From positions 1 through 41,158 of the forward strand of contig JACRAS010000218.1 in assembly GCA_016234705.1 (NCBI GenBank): a stretch of 41,158 nucleotides of DNA. Reading direction: 5' to 3'. A program made the position numbers and the translations under genes. A model generated the notes under the pieces. That model made no database searches. It saw only the letters and a program-made list of their open reading frames with translations, and was not told the origin of the DNA. Below, one piece after another: positions 27,387-36,369 of this stretch. Origin of the DNA: Betaproteobacteria bacterium. Lineage in GTDB: Bacteria > Pseudomonadota > Gammaproteobacteria > Burkholderiales > SG8-39. Numbering within the stretch: the first letter of the stretch is position 1; each line of letters opens with the position of its first letter.

Positions 27387-27848
27387 TCAATGCGTCACCC
27401 GCGTCACGCCACCACCGGAGAGCAGACGCACGCGCTCGCCCGGCCGGAAAACTTCGTCGGCTTCCTGGGTAATCGCGCGCAGTTCACCGTTGTCGAGCTT
27501 AACCGTAATCTCCTGGCCCGGCTTCTTGGTCACACCCTGCTCGATCGCATTGCCGGCTACGCCGCCTGCGACCGCGCCGAGGATGGAACCGATGGTGCTG
27601 CCCTTGCCGCCGCCGATATTGCTGCCGGCTACGCCGCCCACCACGCCGCCGGCCACTGCGCCGACGCCGCTCCTGGAGCCTTCGATACTGACCTGGCGCA
27701 GGCTTTCAACCACGCCCATGCGCACCGTCTGCTCCTGCCGCGCCTGGCCGCTTGAATAGGCGCTGCCCGAACTGGTGCTGGCGCAACCGGTAATGACAGC
27801 CGATGCGGCGATCGTACTTGCGATCACCAGTTTGGTCGATACCTTCAT
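27387..27848 (-). CDS. SlyB-like glycine-zipper outer membrane lipoprotein
   Basis: 153 residues from ATG 27848, with GAGGA upstream. The lipoprotein signal ends at ITGC. The middle is a glycine-zipper region (GAVAGGVVGGVAGSNIGGGK and GSILGAVAGGVAGNAIEQGV), and a C-terminal beta domain (QEITVKLDNGELRAITQEAD) follows. This matches the SlyB/Pcp lipoprotein group, which stabilises the outer membrane. The gene is 11 bases after the PfkB kinase gene on the same strand, though the two are not obviously related in function. Confidence 0.85.
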   Translation of the reverse strand: MKVSTKLVIASTIAASAVITGCASTSSGSAYSSGQARQEQTVRMGVVESLRQVSIEGSRSGVGAVAGGVVGGVAGSNIGGGKGSTIGSILGAVAGGVAGNAIEQGVTKKPGQEITVKLDNGELRAITQEADEVFRPGERVRLLSGGGVTRVTH

Positions 27849-27859
27849 ATCTAGTCCTC

Positions 27860-28795
27860 TTATCCTAGTTGCGCGTTGAAATGCTGGCGGTAGAGCACCT
27901 CGATCTCGGCGCGCGTGGCACGATGGTTTTGCCCGCCGCGCGCGCCTATCTTGAGTGCGCCCATAAGCGAGGCGAGCTGCCCGGTCGAGCGCCAATCCAT
28001 GCCTGCGGCAATGCCGTACAGCAGACCGGCGCGATAAGCATCCCCGCAGCCGGTCGGATCGACGATGTTATCAACCTTAACGCATGGAATCTCCAGTCGT
28101 TGACCCGCCGTGTGAATCTCGGACCCCGCGCTACCATGGGTCACGATCAGCGCTTGCACCCGTTTCGCCAGATCCGCGATCGATTCGCCCGTCCGCTGTT
28201 CCAGCATTTTGCCCTCGTACGAATTGACCGCGACGTAGCTGGCAAGTTTCACGAAGTCGAGCAACTCCGCGCCGGAGAACATGGGCAGCCCCTGGCCCGG
28301 ATCGAAAATGAAGGGTATGTTCTGCTGTTTCAATTCGCGCGCGTGCTGCAGCATGCCCTCGCGCCCGTCGGGAGAAACGATGGCGAGCCCGACCTCGCCC
28401 GCCGCGGAGACACTATTGAGATGCGAATGTCCCATCGCCCCCGGATGAAAAGCCGTGATCTGGTTGTCGTCGAGATCCGTGGTGATGAAGGCCTGCGCGG
28501 TGTAAGTGCCGGCGACTTCGCGCACGTGCGTGCGCGCAATGCCGAGCGCGTCCAGCCGCCTGTAATAGGATTCCGCGTCCTCGCCCACGGTGGCCATGAT
28601 GAGCGGCTCGCCACCGAGCATGCGCAGGTTGTAGGCGATATTCGCGGCACAGCCGCCAAATTCGCGCCGCAGGGCCGGTACCAGGAAAGCCACGTTGAGC
28701 ATGTGAATCTGGTCGGGCAGGATATGCTCGCGGAAGCGCCCCTCGAACACCATGATGTTGTCGTAGGCGATCGATCCTAGTAGCAGGATGCGCAT
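27860..28795 (-). CDS. PfkB-family carbohydrate/nucleoside kinase
   Basis: 311 residues. The N-terminal sugar-binding segment (GGCAANIAYNLRMLGGEPL) and the C-terminal PfkB signature DPTGCGDAYRAGLLYG, with its catalytic aspartate and anion hole, are intact. It would phosphorylate a sugar or nucleoside such as ribose or adenosine; the overall pattern resembles the adenosine-kinase-like branch common in betaproteobacteria. The start at 28795 has no evident ribosome binding site. Substrate not decidable from sequence. Confidence 0.88.
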   Translation of the reverse strand: MRILLLGSIAYDNIMVFEGRFREHILPDQIHMLNVAFLVPALRREFGGCAANIAYNLRMLGGEPLIMATVGEDAESYYRRLDALGIARTHVREVAGTYTAQAFITTDLDDNQITAFHPGAMGHSHLNSVSAAGEVGLAIVSPDGREGMLQHARELKQQNIPFIFDPGQGLPMFSGAELLDFVKLASYVAVNSYEGKMLEQRTGESIADLAKRVQALIVTHGSAGSEIHTAGQRLEIPCVKVDNIVDPTGCGDAYRAGLLYGIAAGMDWRSTGQLASLMGALKIGARGGQNHRATRAEIEVLYRQHFNAQLG

Positions 28796-28904
28796 AATTT
28801 TTTGATTCCGTGGTTATGAGCCCCGTGATGGGCTCCGCGTATGAATTAACAAGCGCCCAAGGATACCCGAAGTCGGCTCAGGGTCGGTTACAAAATGAGG
28901 GAAT

Positions 28905-28937
28905 ATCCCCCGAGGGGACTTTCCCCTCAAGGGGGAT
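28905..28937. repeat. Strong intergenic hairpin with G/C runs
   Basis: ATCCCCC and GGGGGAT form the outer stem and GAGGGGA and TCCCCTC the inner stem, with the loop CTT. It lies between the DUF3426 gene and the PfkB gene without a T run, so it is not a standard terminator. With the next hairpin it may be a repeated extragenic element. Confidence 0.5.
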
Positions 28938-28976
28938 CGAGACCTTCGGGGCGCCTCCCCTTGCTCCCAAGGGCTT

Positions 28977-28999
28977 GCTGCGAAAATTCATTTCGCAGC
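28977..28999. repeat. 9-bp perfect intergenic hairpin
   Basis: GCTGCGAAA and TTTCGCAGC pair perfectly around ATTCA, just after the DUF3426 stop on the minus strand. It could terminate that gene despite the missing T run. Confidence 0.5.
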
Positions 29000-29005
29000 G
29001 GGTTG

Positions 29006-29836
29006 TTAAGGATAGAACAGGTACAGGCGGTAGCCGGTGGCCTTGACCTGTGATCCCTCGATGAACACCTTGATCGCGACTTCGCTGGTGGCGGCGATCC
29101 CGGCTTGCGCGTTGACGGCCTTGCCGAGGTAATCCTGCGGCGCGAGCACGCGCCGCACCAGCGGCTGGTCCTGGGAGTCGGTGAGCGTCAATTCGAGCAG
29201 CGGATGCTGCTGCGTGAAGATTGCGCGGTTCTTGATCGTCGCTGACAAGACCATTATGTTGGGGTTGGTCGTGTCGGCTTGCAGGTCGGAGGCTTCGATG
29301 CTTATCATCTCGATACGCCGTGGCAGCGGCAGTTCGCAACCAAGGCGTGCGCACAGCGCCGCGACGTAGGGCTTGGTCTCGGGGAAGAGCAAGGCAATGG
29401 TGCTGCGGTAGTGATACGCCGCCTGCGCGAGCAACGTCAGCAGCAATAGGAGCGCGCCCAGCACCCACGGCCAGCGGCGCACCGGCCTGGGCGGCTGCGC
29501 GACCGCGACCGGCCCGAAATCAAAAGCGCCTGCGCCGGACGCCGCCTCGGTTTCGACCATCGCCGGCTGCGGCAATGCGGACTCCAGTATTGCCGCAGCC
29601 GGCGTTTCGGCTTCTATCGTTTCCGGCACACGATCCGCGGCGGCAGCATCCGCGCGCGGGGCTTCAAACTCCGGTGTCGACCGAGGCGCGCGCGCCGGGG
29701 CGATCTCTTCGATCAGCTGCTCGAGCGCATTGAATACCCGGCTGCATTTGCCACAGCGCACCTGCCCGGCGCGCGCAGCGAGCTGCTCCGCGTGCACGCG
29801 AAAATGGGTATGGCAAGAGGGACAGTGGGTAATCAT
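29006..29836 (-). CDS. Zinc-ribbon plus DUF3426 membrane protein
   Basis: 276 residues. The N-terminus is an MJ0042-type zinc ribbon (ITHCPSCHTHFRV, then VRCGKCSRVFNAL) with four cysteines. A long acidic alanine/proline-rich linker and one transmembrane segment (WPWVLGALLLLLTLLAQAAY, about 125-145) follow, and then a C-terminal DUF3426 domain ending in RLYLFYP. The domain is probably periplasmic with the zinc ribbon in the cytoplasm. The start overlaps the prmA stop as ATGA, so the genes are coupled. Function unknown; the prmA neighbour is common in betaproteobacteria. Confidence 0.85.
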   Translation of the reverse strand: MITHCPSCHTHFRVHAEQLAARAGQVRCGKCSRVFNALEQLIEEIAPARAPRSTPEFEAPRADAAAADRVPETIEAETPAAAILESALPQPAMVETEAASGAGAFDFGPVAVAQPPRPVRRWPWVLGALLLLLTLLAQAAYHYRSTIALLFPETKPYVAALCARLGCELPLPRRIEMISIEASDLQADTTNPNIMVLSATIKNRAIFTQQHPLLELTLTDSQDQPLVRRVLAPQDYLGKAVNAQAGIAATSEVAIKVFIEGSQVKATGYRLYLFYP

Positions 29837-30723
29837 GGCCGCAGGCCTTCCAGCAGCACCCAGCCCTCGTCACCGGCGCCGACGCGCATCGCAAACCACG
29901 GCGCGTAGGCTTTCATCACCTCCTCCGCCTGCGCCTCGAGTATGCCCGACAGCGCAATGCGCCCTCCCTTGCTCATGTACCCCGCAAGCAGCGGCGCAAG
30001 CAGTATCAGCGGATTGGCAAGGATATTCGCGATCACGAGGTCTGCCCGGAAATCAGGAGCCGTCTCCGTGTTGATAAAACGGACGTCGGCCCGGTTGCGC
30101 GCGGCGTTCGCGCGCGCCGCGATGAGCGCCAGAGGGTCGACGTCCACCCCCAGTGCTTCGCGCGCGCCGAGGCGCAGCGCGGCAATGGCTAATATACCCG
30201 AACCGCAGCCGTAGTCCAGAATGCGTTCGCCGCCGCGGACTATTCGCTCCAACCATTGCAGACACAGCCGCGTCGTCGGATGGCTGCCGGTGCCGAAGGC
30301 AAGACCAGGGTCGAGCACGAGATTGACTGCGTGAGCGTCGGGCGCCGTCGTCCAGGAGGGCACGATCCACAGTTTGTCCGAAATGCGGATCGGCTCGAAC
30401 TGCGACTGACTGAGCCGCACCCAATCCTCGTCCCCCACGAACTCGGCGTGGTAGTGCGGCAACGACGTCAGCCCGGCCTGCGCGCAAGCTGCGGCGATGA
30501 TTTGCTCGGGATCCGCCCCCGGCTCGCACAGCGCCTTGATCAAGCTCTGCGGCCAGGCGCCCTCTGCCGCTTCGCCCGGCTCGTCGTAGAGCGGGGCCTC
30601 CTCGTCGGTGCCGGCATTGGCATCCTCCACGCTGACCGACTGGGCGCCGTGCGCGAGCAGAGCGTCGCTCAACGCGTCGGCCGCGCGCGCGTCGGTACGC
30701 AGTGTGAGCGACACCCAAGCCAG
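29833..30723 (-). CDS. prmA: Ribosomal protein L11 methyltransferase (CTG start likely)
   Basis: 296 residues if the start is CTG at 30723. PrmA trimethylates ribosomal protein L11 with SAM. The SAM site ILDYGCGSGILAIAALRLGA, the DVDPLALIAARANAARN segment and the methyl-transfer motif VIANILANPLILL are intact, as is the N-terminal substrate-recognition domain. Homologs start M-[SA]-W-[IV]-S-L; here that position is CTG, seven bases after AAAGGA, while the next possible start (GTG, 30714) would lose the conserved W and have poor spacing. No in-frame ATG is available short of reading deep into accC. It follows accC by four bases. Confidence 0.92.
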   Translation of the reverse strand: MAWVSLTLRTDARAADALSDALLAHGAQSVSVEDANAGTDEEAPLYDEPGEAAEGAWPQSLIKALCEPGADPEQIIAAACAQAGLTSLPHYHAEFVGDEDWVRLSQSQFEPIRISDKLWIVPSWTTAPDAHAVNLVLDPGLAFGTGSHPTTRLCLQWLERIVRGGERILDYGCGSGILAIAALRLGAREALGVDVDPLALIAARANAARNRADVRFINTETAPDFRADLVIANILANPLILLAPLLAGYMSKGGRIALSGILEAQAEEVMKAYAPWFAMRVGAGDEGWVLLEGLRP

Positions 30724-30727
30724 GGGA

Positions 30728-32086
30728 TCATCCTTTTTCGAGCTTTTGTTGTGCGAATTTCTGCTCGAGATAATGGATACTCGTGCCGCCCTTGATGAAG
30801 CGCTCGTCAAGCAGCAACTCCTGGTGCAGCGGGATGTTGGTCTGGATGCCCTGTACCGCCATTTCCGACAGCGCGATACGCATGCGGCGTAATGCCTGCT
30901 CGCGCGTTTCACCGTAGGCGATGACCTTGCCGATCAGGGAATCGTAGTCGGGCGGCACAAAGTAGCCCTGATAGATGTGCGAGTCAACACGGATGCCGGG
31001 CCCGCCGGGCGGATGGTAGGAGGTGATGCGCCCGGGCGAAGGCGTAAACTTGAACGGGTCTTCGGCGTTGATGCGACACTCGATGGCATGCCCGCGCAGC
31101 ACCACGTCGCGCTGGCGGATGCGCAATTTTTCACCCGCCGCGACGCGGATCTGCGCCTGCACCAGATCCAAGCCGGTGATCATTTCGGTGACCGGATGCT
31201 CGACCTGGATGCGTGTGTTCATTTCGATGAAAAAGAACTCTCCACCCTCGTACAGGAACTCGAACGTGCCGACGCCGCGATAGCCGATCTTGCGGCAGGC
31301 TTCGGCGCAGCGCTCGCCGATGCGGATGCGTTGCCGCTCGGTCATGCCCGGCGCGGGCGCCTCTTCGATTATTTTCTGGTGCCGGCGCTGCATGGAGCAG
31401 TCGCGCTCGCCCAGGTAGACGGCGTTCTTGTATTCGTCGGCGAGCACCTGGATCTCGACATGGCGCGGGTTTTCAAGGAACTTTTCCAGATACACCGCGG
31501 GATTGCCGAATGCGGCCTGCGCCTCCTGATGCGTCAGATTTACCGCCGCGAGCAGCGCCGCTTCGGTGTGCACTACGCGCATGCCGCGCCCGCCGCCGCC
31601 GCCCGCGGCCTTGATGATCACCGGATAGCCGACCTTGCGCGCGATCTTGAGGATTTCGTCGTTCTGTTCGGGCAAGGCCCCTTCGGCGCCGGGCACGCAG
31701 GGCACGCCCGCCTTGGCCATCGCCGCCTTGGCGCTGATCTTGTCACCCATCAGGCGTATCGTTTCGGGACGCGGACCGATGAAAACGAAGCCGCTTTTTT
31801 CGACGCGCTCGGCGAAGTCGGCGTTTTCCGAAAGAAAGCCGTACCCCGGATGAATGGCCTCGGAATCGGTCACCTCCGCCGCGCTGATGATCGCCGGAAT
31901 ATTGAGGTAGCTCGCCGAGGACTGCGCCGGACCGATGCATACCGACTCATCGGCGAGCTTGACGTACTTGGCCTCGCTGTCGGCCTCGGAATGCACCATG
32001 ACGGTCTTGATACCCAGCTCGCGGCAGGCGCGCTGGATGCGCAGGGCGATCTCGCCGCGGTTGGCGATGAGGACTTTCTTAAACAT
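30728..32086 (-). CDS. accC: Biotin carboxylase subunit of acetyl-CoA carboxylase
   Basis: 452 residues from ATG 32086. It carboxylates biotin on AccB using ATP and bicarbonate, the first step of fatty acid synthesis. [20 protein letters not shown], the ATP-grasp loop [13 protein letters not shown], and [15 protein letters not shown] with the catalytic glutamates are present. The end [11 protein letters not shown] is normal. The longer open frame upstream of 32086 is not protein-like. About 120 bases separate it from accB, more than in many species, and no clear ribosome binding site is visible. Confidence 0.97.
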   Translation of the reverse strand: MFKKVLIANRGEIALRIQRACRELGIKTVMVHSEADSEAKYVKLADESVCIGPAQSSASYLNIPAIISAAEVTDSEAIHPGYGFLSENADFAERVEKSGFVFIGPRPETIRLMGDKISAKAAMAKAGVPCVPGAEGALPEQNDEILKIARKVGYPVIIKAAGGGGGRGMRVVHTEAALLAAVNLTHQEAQAAFGNPAVYLEKFLENPRHVEIQVLADEYKNAVYLGERDCSMQRRHQKIIEEAPAPGMTERQRIRIGERCAEACRKIGYRGVGTFEFLYEGGEFFFIEMNTRIQVEHPVTEMITGLDLVQAQIRVAAGEKLRIRQRDVVLRGHAIECRINAEDPFKFTPSPGRITSYHPPGGPGIRVDSHIYQGYFVPPDYDSLIGKVIAYGETREQALRRMRIALSEMAVQGIQTNIPLHQELLLDERFIKGGTSIHYLEQKFAQQKLEKG

Positions 32087-32206
32087 CACGAAGAACGAAA
32101 TCCGCGGGCGTGAGGGACGGATCGGTGGTAACCAGGCATCGGCGGCCAGTCGCAGCGCGCGCACCGAAGATTAGGGCGATCCCTCCCACGCCTCGTTCCT
32201 CGTGCC

Positions 32207-32647
32207 TCAATCTATGACCACCAGAGGCTCGCCATACTCGACCGGTTGGCCATTCTCGACGAGAATCGCCTTGATGACCCCGTCCTTGTCGCACTCGATC
32301 TCATTCAGCAGCTTCATCGCCTCGATGATGCAAATGGTGTCGCCCGACTTGACCGTGTCGCCCACTTCGACAAAAGTCTTGGCACCGGGAGAGGGCGAGC
32401 GGTAGAAAGTACCCACCATGGGTGACTTGACCACGTGACCTTGGGACGCGACAGCGGCAACCGCCGACGTCGGCGTCAATACGGGTGCTGGCGTTGGCGC
32501 TAGAGTCGGCGCGGGTGCCGAATAGGCGATGGCCGAGCCGCCGCTCTTGACGATCTTCACCTTTTCCTCGCCCTCGGTGACCTCCAGCTCGGAAATGCCC
32601 GATTCCTGCACCAGATCTATTAGTTTTTTCAGTTTGCGCAAATCCAT
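32207..32647 (-). CDS. accB: Biotin carboxyl carrier protein of acetyl-CoA carboxylase
   Basis: 146 residues. The N-terminal helix pair [20 protein letters not shown], an alanine/proline/threonine-rich flexible linker (about 48-70) and the biotinyl domain with [13 protein letters not shown] are present; K112 receives biotin. It works with AccC and the AccA/AccD transferase. AAGGAG precedes the ATG. It follows aroQ by 61 bases on the same strand, the usual aroQ-accB-accC order. Confidence 0.97.
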   Translation of the reverse strand: MDLRKLKKLIDLVQESGISELEVTEGEEKVKIVKSGGSAIAYSAPAPTLAPTPAPVLTPTSAVAAVASQGHVVKSPMVGTFYRSPSPGAKTFVEVGDTVKSGDTICIIEAMKLLNEIECDKDGVIKAILVENGQPVEYGEPLVVID

Positions 32648-32708
32648 GGCTGTTGCTCCTTACTGCGCGGTGCCAGCCCGGCGCGCCGGAATCCGCGAAT
32701 GCCAGGGC

Positions 32709-33203
32709 CTAGGCCTGCTGCAGAATGAACTGTAGCGCCAGCTCGTAGCCGCGGCTGCCCAGGCCACAAATCGTTCCGACCGCCTGGTCGGAAAAATAGG
32801 AGTGGCGGCGAAACGGCTCGCGGGCGTGAATGTTGGATAGATGAACTTCGATGAACGGGATCGCCACTCCCGCCAAGGCGTCGCGCAGGGTGACGCTGGT
32901 ATGGGTGAGGCCGGCGGGATTGATAATCAGATAGGCGACTTGCTCTTTCTTGGATTGTTGCACCCTGTCGATGAGTGCCCCCTCGTCATTGCTTTGAAAG
33001 CAGACCACGGTCGCGCCCGCCGCCTTGCCAAGCGCGATCAAGCGCCGATTGATAACGGCCAGGGTTTCGCGACCATAGATCTCCGGCTCGCGGGTACCTA
33101 ACAGGTTCAGATTCGGCCCATGCAATACCAGTATTTTCTTCGGACCTCGCCTTGTGCGAGCTGCGGCTTGAGGCGCAACCGCGCTGGATATGTTTTTCGG
33201 CAT
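32709..33203 (-). CDS. aroQ: Type II 3-dehydroquinate dehydratase
   Basis: 164 residues. The core starts at [20 protein letters not shown], with the catalytic tyrosine in EIYG, and continues with [45 protein letters not shown] and [11 protein letters not shown]. It dehydrates 3-dehydroquinate in the shikimate pathway as a dodecamer. About 24 residues ([20 protein letters not shown]) precede the usual start; this basic extension may be real or the true start may be internal, but no better start codon is evident. The upstream region has no strong ribosome binding site. Confidence 0.93.
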   Translation of the reverse strand: MPKNISSAVAPQAAARTRRGPKKILVLHGPNLNLLGTREPEIYGRETLAVINRRLIALGKAAGATVVCFQSNDEGALIDRVQQSKKEQVAYLIINPAGLTHTSVTLRDALAGVAIPFIEVHLSNIHAREPFRRHSYFSDQAVGTICGLGSRGYELALQFILQQA

Positions 33204-33284
33204 ATCTGCAAGTTTGCCGCAAATAGGTATTAATTGTCCAGTTTTTCGAAGGAGTTTGGAGAAATTAATTGAGTTTACAATGGG

Positions 33285-33818
33285 CTATCTAGAGAGTAAT
33301 GGGACCAGCACCGCGCCCAACGAGGCTTCGGTCAGTGTCCCTGCGTGGGCGTGCGCCACTTTTCCAGCTCGGTCGAGGACTACGGTAAAGGGTAGCACCT
33401 CAGTGCGATTACCCAAGTCCTTGGCCATGCTAAGGGTTTCCACTCCGCCGATGAGCAGAACATAGTCAATGCGCAACTCCTTTGCGTAATCTCGTACTTT
33501 ATCAACATTATCCAAGGCGATGCCTACAATTTTAACTCCATTAGACGCATATTTGACTTGTACTTTCATCAGTGCCGGGATTTCCTCCCGGCAGGGCGCG
33601 CACCAGGTCGCCCAGAAATTTACCACCAACACCTTGCCGCGCCATTGCGCAAGCGTCTGTGGCTTGCCGCTCAAGTCGGGCAGCGATGTCGACATAAGCC
33701 TCTGGGCGGCGCCTTCGGCCGCCGGGGAGATCAGGCCCCCCAGGTTGAAATAGAAGCCGGCAAGGCCGGCCAGTGCCGCCACCACCAGGAATACGCCGGC
33801 TTGGATCCGCCTATTCAC
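33285..33818 (-). CDS. TlpA/ResA-like membrane-anchored thiol-disulfide protein
   Basis: 177 residues with an N-terminal membrane anchor (VFLVVAALAGLAGFYFNLGG) and a periplasmic thioredoxin-like domain; the active site is WCAPC (C73, C76) followed by REEIPALMK, typical of TlpA/ResA/CcmG relatives. It probably reduces disulfides in the periplasm, for example during cytochrome c maturation (inference). The start is a GTG at 33818 that overlaps the end of the upstream nucleotidyltransferase-like gene by eight bases, so the two are translationally linked. Confidence 0.88.
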   Translation of the reverse strand: MNRRIQAGVFLVVAALAGLAGFYFNLGGLISPAAEGAAQRLMSTSLPDLSGKPQTLAQWRGKVLVVNFWATWCAPCREEIPALMKVQVKYASNGVKIVGIALDNVDKVRDYAKELRIDYVLLIGGVETLSMAKDLGNRTEVLPFTVVLDRAGKVAHAHAGTLTEASLGAVLVPLLSR

Positions 33819-34422
33819 CGCCGGCGACTAAGGTCCGGACCGCATCCAGGCCGGCACGCGCGATCGGACGACCGGAGGGGGAAGTCTTCACGCTGCGGCG
33901 CTCATCGTCGGGACAGTAGACAGCGACCCGGACCGGTGTGCCCTCCCAGTCCATGGACAGCACGCTTACTGCCCGCTCCTGATTCCCGCTGTAGTGCCGC
34001 AATTCCGAGGTTTGGTAGGGGATATTGCGGTTGAGCAGAAAAATCTCCAGATCCTTGCCGCTGTCGGCAAATACCTGGAGGTCGATGTCGGCATAGCGCC
34101 CGGCCGTGCCCTTCAATACCGGGCCGGTGAGGTAGGGCTTGAAATCGGCGAGTTGCTCCATCGCCGCCAGCGCTTGGCTACGCAAAAAACGGACCCGCTC
34201 GCGTTGCTCCTCGCCTTGGTACAGCGATTGGTACAGGCGCAACTCGGTCTCGATCTCGTCGTTAGCGGGCAAGGACTGGGTGTCGCCGACGCCGAGTTGG
34301 CGCGCCGCCTTGCGTTTGGCCATGGCGAAATCCTCGATGCCATTTTCAGCCATGATGCGAGCCGCAACCGCGGCGATCCGGGTGCGCATGTTTTGTTGCT
34401 TGGGCTTCTGTTCCTTGGGCAT
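33811..34422 (-). CDS. Nucleotidyltransferase-fold protein of unknown role
   Basis: 203 residues from ATG 34422; the frame extends further upstream but is not protein-like. After a basic N-terminal half (MRTRIAAVAARIMAENGIED, AMAKRKAARQLG), residues 110-140 read PVLKGTAGRYADIDLQVFAD, resembling the G[GS]...DxD metal site of nucleotidyltransferases. A conserved end VYCPDDERRSVKTSPSGRPI follows. Similar proteins occur in betaproteobacteria, but I know of no assigned substrate. It is divergent from mpl and overlaps the TlpA-like gene. Confidence 0.75.
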   Translation of the reverse strand: MPKEQKPKQQNMRTRIAAVAARIMAENGIEDFAMAKRKAARQLGVGDTQSLPANDEIETELRLYQSLYQGEEQRERVRFLRSQALAAMEQLADFKPYLTGPVLKGTAGRYADIDLQVFADSGKDLEIFLLNRNIPYQTSELRHYSGNQERAVSVLSMDWEGTPVRVAVYCPDDERRSVKTSPSGRPIARAGLDAVRTLVAGGE

Positions 34423-34601
34423 GGCAGCGCTCCACGCGTAAGCGGAAAGGAATAATAGCGCAGCGGGGCGGCAACCGAAATACGGTAAACTCGCGAGCAG
34501 CGTCATTCCGTTGCCGCAGGCCGGAAAATCTGCCTGCAATAAAAGCGGATTCCCCGCTTCTACGGGATGACAGATCCGGCAAGAAACCAACGACCCCGTC
34601 C

Positions 34602-35981
34602 ATGCATATCCACATCCTCGGCATCTGCGGCACCTTCATGGGCGGCATCGCCGCGATCGCGCGCCAGGCGGGCCACAAGGTCACCGGCTGCGATGCCAAC
34701 GTCTATCCGCCCATGAGCAACCAACTCGAGGCCCAGGGCATAGACCTGATTGAAGGTTACGACAGCGAGCAAATCCGGATAAGTCCTGATTTGTGGGTGA
34801 TCGGCAACGTCGCCACCCGCGGTACCCCTTTGGTAGAAGAAATCCTCGATCGCGACGAGCCCTATGTCTCCGGTCCGCAATGGCTCGCGGATAACGTTTT
34901 GCGTAATAAGTGGGTGCTCGCAGTCGCCGGTACCCACGGCAAAACAAGCACGTCCTCGATGCTCGCCTGGATCCTTGAGGCGGCCGGCAAAAGGCCTGGT
35001 TTTCTCATAGGTGGCGTCCCACAAGACTTCGGTACCTCCGCCCGCCTGACCGATTCCCCATTTTTTGTGATCGAGGCTGACGAGTACGATACGGCATTTT
35101 TCGACAAGCGCTCCAAATTCGTGCATTACCGTCCAAAAACAGCAGTTTTGAATAACATTGAGTTTGATCATGCAGACATCTTTGATGATCTTGCTGCGAT
35201 CGAACAACAATTTCATCATTTCGTTCGAATTGTTCCGAAGTCGGGCCTGCTTGTCGTCAACGGCGCTGATCAGGCTCTGGCGCGGGTGTTGAAGCTGGGC
35301 CACTGGACTCCAGTAGAGTACTTCGGCGTCAGCGGCGGTTGGCAAGCCGAGCCGCTGGACGCCGAGGCCTTCCGTGTCAGCCTCGCCGGGCAAGAGCAGG
35401 GCAGGGTGCGCTGGGAACTACTGGGTCAGCATAACCGGACCAATGCGCTTGCGGCGATCGCCGCCGCCCGTCATGTTGGAGTGCGCGCTGGCGCAGCCTG
35501 CGAAGCGCTGGGCCGTTTCGGCAGCGTCAAACGCCGTATGGAGCTGCTCGGAACAGCGGCTGGCGTCGCGGTGTATGACGACTTCGCCCACCATCCCACG
35601 GCGATCGCCACCACGGTGGCCGGCCTGCGGCAAAAGGTAGGCAAAGCGCGTATCCTCGCCGTGCTCGAACCGCGCTCCAACACCATGAAACTCGGGGTCA
35701 TGAAGGAAGCGCTTCCCGGCAGCCTCGCCGAGGCCGATCTGGTGTACTGCTACCGCGCCAACCTGGGATGGAATCCAGCGGACGCGCTCGCTCCACTGGG
35801 CGCCAAGGCGGTCTGCCATGACAATCTCGACGCCCTGGTTACCGCAATCGCCGCTGAAGCCAAGCCCGGGGACCAAGTGCTGGTTATGTCCAACGGCGGT
35901 TTCGGCGGCATTCATCAGAAACTGCTCGATCGGCTGAATGCGGCTATCGCATTGCCAAAACGTTCGCCGACGGCCCAGTGA
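34602..35981 (+). CDS. mpl: UDP-N-acetylmuramate:L-alanyl-gamma-D-glutamyl-meso-diaminopimelate ligase
   Basis: 459 residues. Mpl reattaches recycled murein tripeptide to UDP-MurNAc in the cytoplasm. The Mur-ligase plan is complete: HIHILGICGTFMGGIAAIAR at the N-terminus, the ATP loop VAGTHGKTSTSSMLAW, the metal-site EADEYDTAFFDKRSKFVHY, and the C-terminal DDFAHHPTAIATTV with LEPRSNTMKLG. The presence of DEYDTAFFDKRSKF distinguishes it from MurC. The start overlaps nothing. The next gene downstream in relatives is often a YqiA-like esterase, here decayed. Confidence 0.96.
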   Translation: MHIHILGICGTFMGGIAAIARQAGHKVTGCDANVYPPMSNQLEAQGIDLIEGYDSEQIRISPDLWVIGNVATRGTPLVEEILDRDEPYVSGPQWLADNVLRNKWVLAVAGTHGKTSTSSMLAWILEAAGKRPGFLIGGVPQDFGTSARLTDSPFFVIEADEYDTAFFDKRSKFVHYRPKTAVLNNIEFDHADIFDDLAAIEQQFHHFVRIVPKSGLLVVNGADQALARVLKLGHWTPVEYFGVSGGWQAEPLDAEAFRVSLAGQEQGRVRWELLGQHNRTNALAAIAAARHVGVRAGAACEALGRFGSVKRRMELLGTAAGVAVYDDFAHHPTAIATTVAGLRQKVGKARILAVLEPRSNTMKLGVMKEALPGSLAEADLVYCYRANLGWNPADALAPLGAKAVCHDNLDALVTAIAAEAKPGDQVLVMSNGGFGGIHQKLLDRLNAAIALPKRSPTAQ

Positions 35982-36005
35982 TCGACCTAGCATCACTCCG
36001 AATCG

Positions 36006-36098
36006 CTGATCTACCTGTACGGCTTCAACAGTTCGCCGGGCTTGCACAAGGTTCAGGTACTGAAACGCTACATGGAGGAGCGCGACCTGGGCGATCAA
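36006..36098 (+). pseudogene. Decayed 5' end of a YqiA-like esterase gene
   Basis: From CTG 36006 the frame reads LIYLYGFNSSPGLHKVQVLK and then RYMEERDLGDQ, which matches the start of YqiA/UPF0227 esterases (MIIYLHGFNSSP...). The start codon is CTG instead of ATG and the oxyanion-type HG reads YG. After 31 codons the homology stops exactly at a perfect inverted repeat. The frame stays open further but is no longer recognisable. The remaining roughly 160 codons are missing. Confidence 0.6.
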
Positions 36099-36136
36099 CC
36101 TAGCAGCCTGTCGGCTAAGTCCGACAGGCTGCTAGG
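36099..36136. repeat. Perfect 16-bp inverted repeat with 6-base loop
   Basis: CCTAGCAGCCTGTCGG and CCGACAGGCTGCTAGG flank CTAAGT. The element sits exactly at the break of the yqiA stub. No T run follows, so it is not an obvious terminator. It resembles two facing transposon ends joined together, or a solo palindromic element. Confidence 0.7.
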
Positions 36137-36254
36137 TCGCATCCCAGTTTGGCCAAGTTTTGCATCGTGTACTCTCTCAGCCGCGGCAGGGACATGGCCG
36201 GACGCGCCCGGAATATGCGCGCCGGTCCGTCGGCGCGGCGAAGCGCGGCTAGCG

Positions 36255-36260
36255 TATAAT
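36255..36260 (+). promoter_or_regulatory. Possible -10 element for the rnb-family gene
   Basis: A consensus TATAAT lies 110 bases before the RNase start at 36370. No matching -35 element is visible in the GC-rich upstream sequence. A 7-bp hairpin (GCTGCGT/ACGCAGC, 36269-36290) would lie in the 5' leader. Confidence 0.35.
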
Positions 36261-36369
36261 TTCAAGCTGCTGCGTTAAATCGGACGCAGCGCAAGCGCCA
36301 GGCCCCTCAACCTGCCCGTCAAGTTCGGCGGCGGCGCTCGACCAACCCAATTCCTTCGGCCCTGATCCC

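Noticed and set aside
30977..32113. 378-codon open frame opposite accC
   Set aside because: Antisense shadow of a fully conserved gene.
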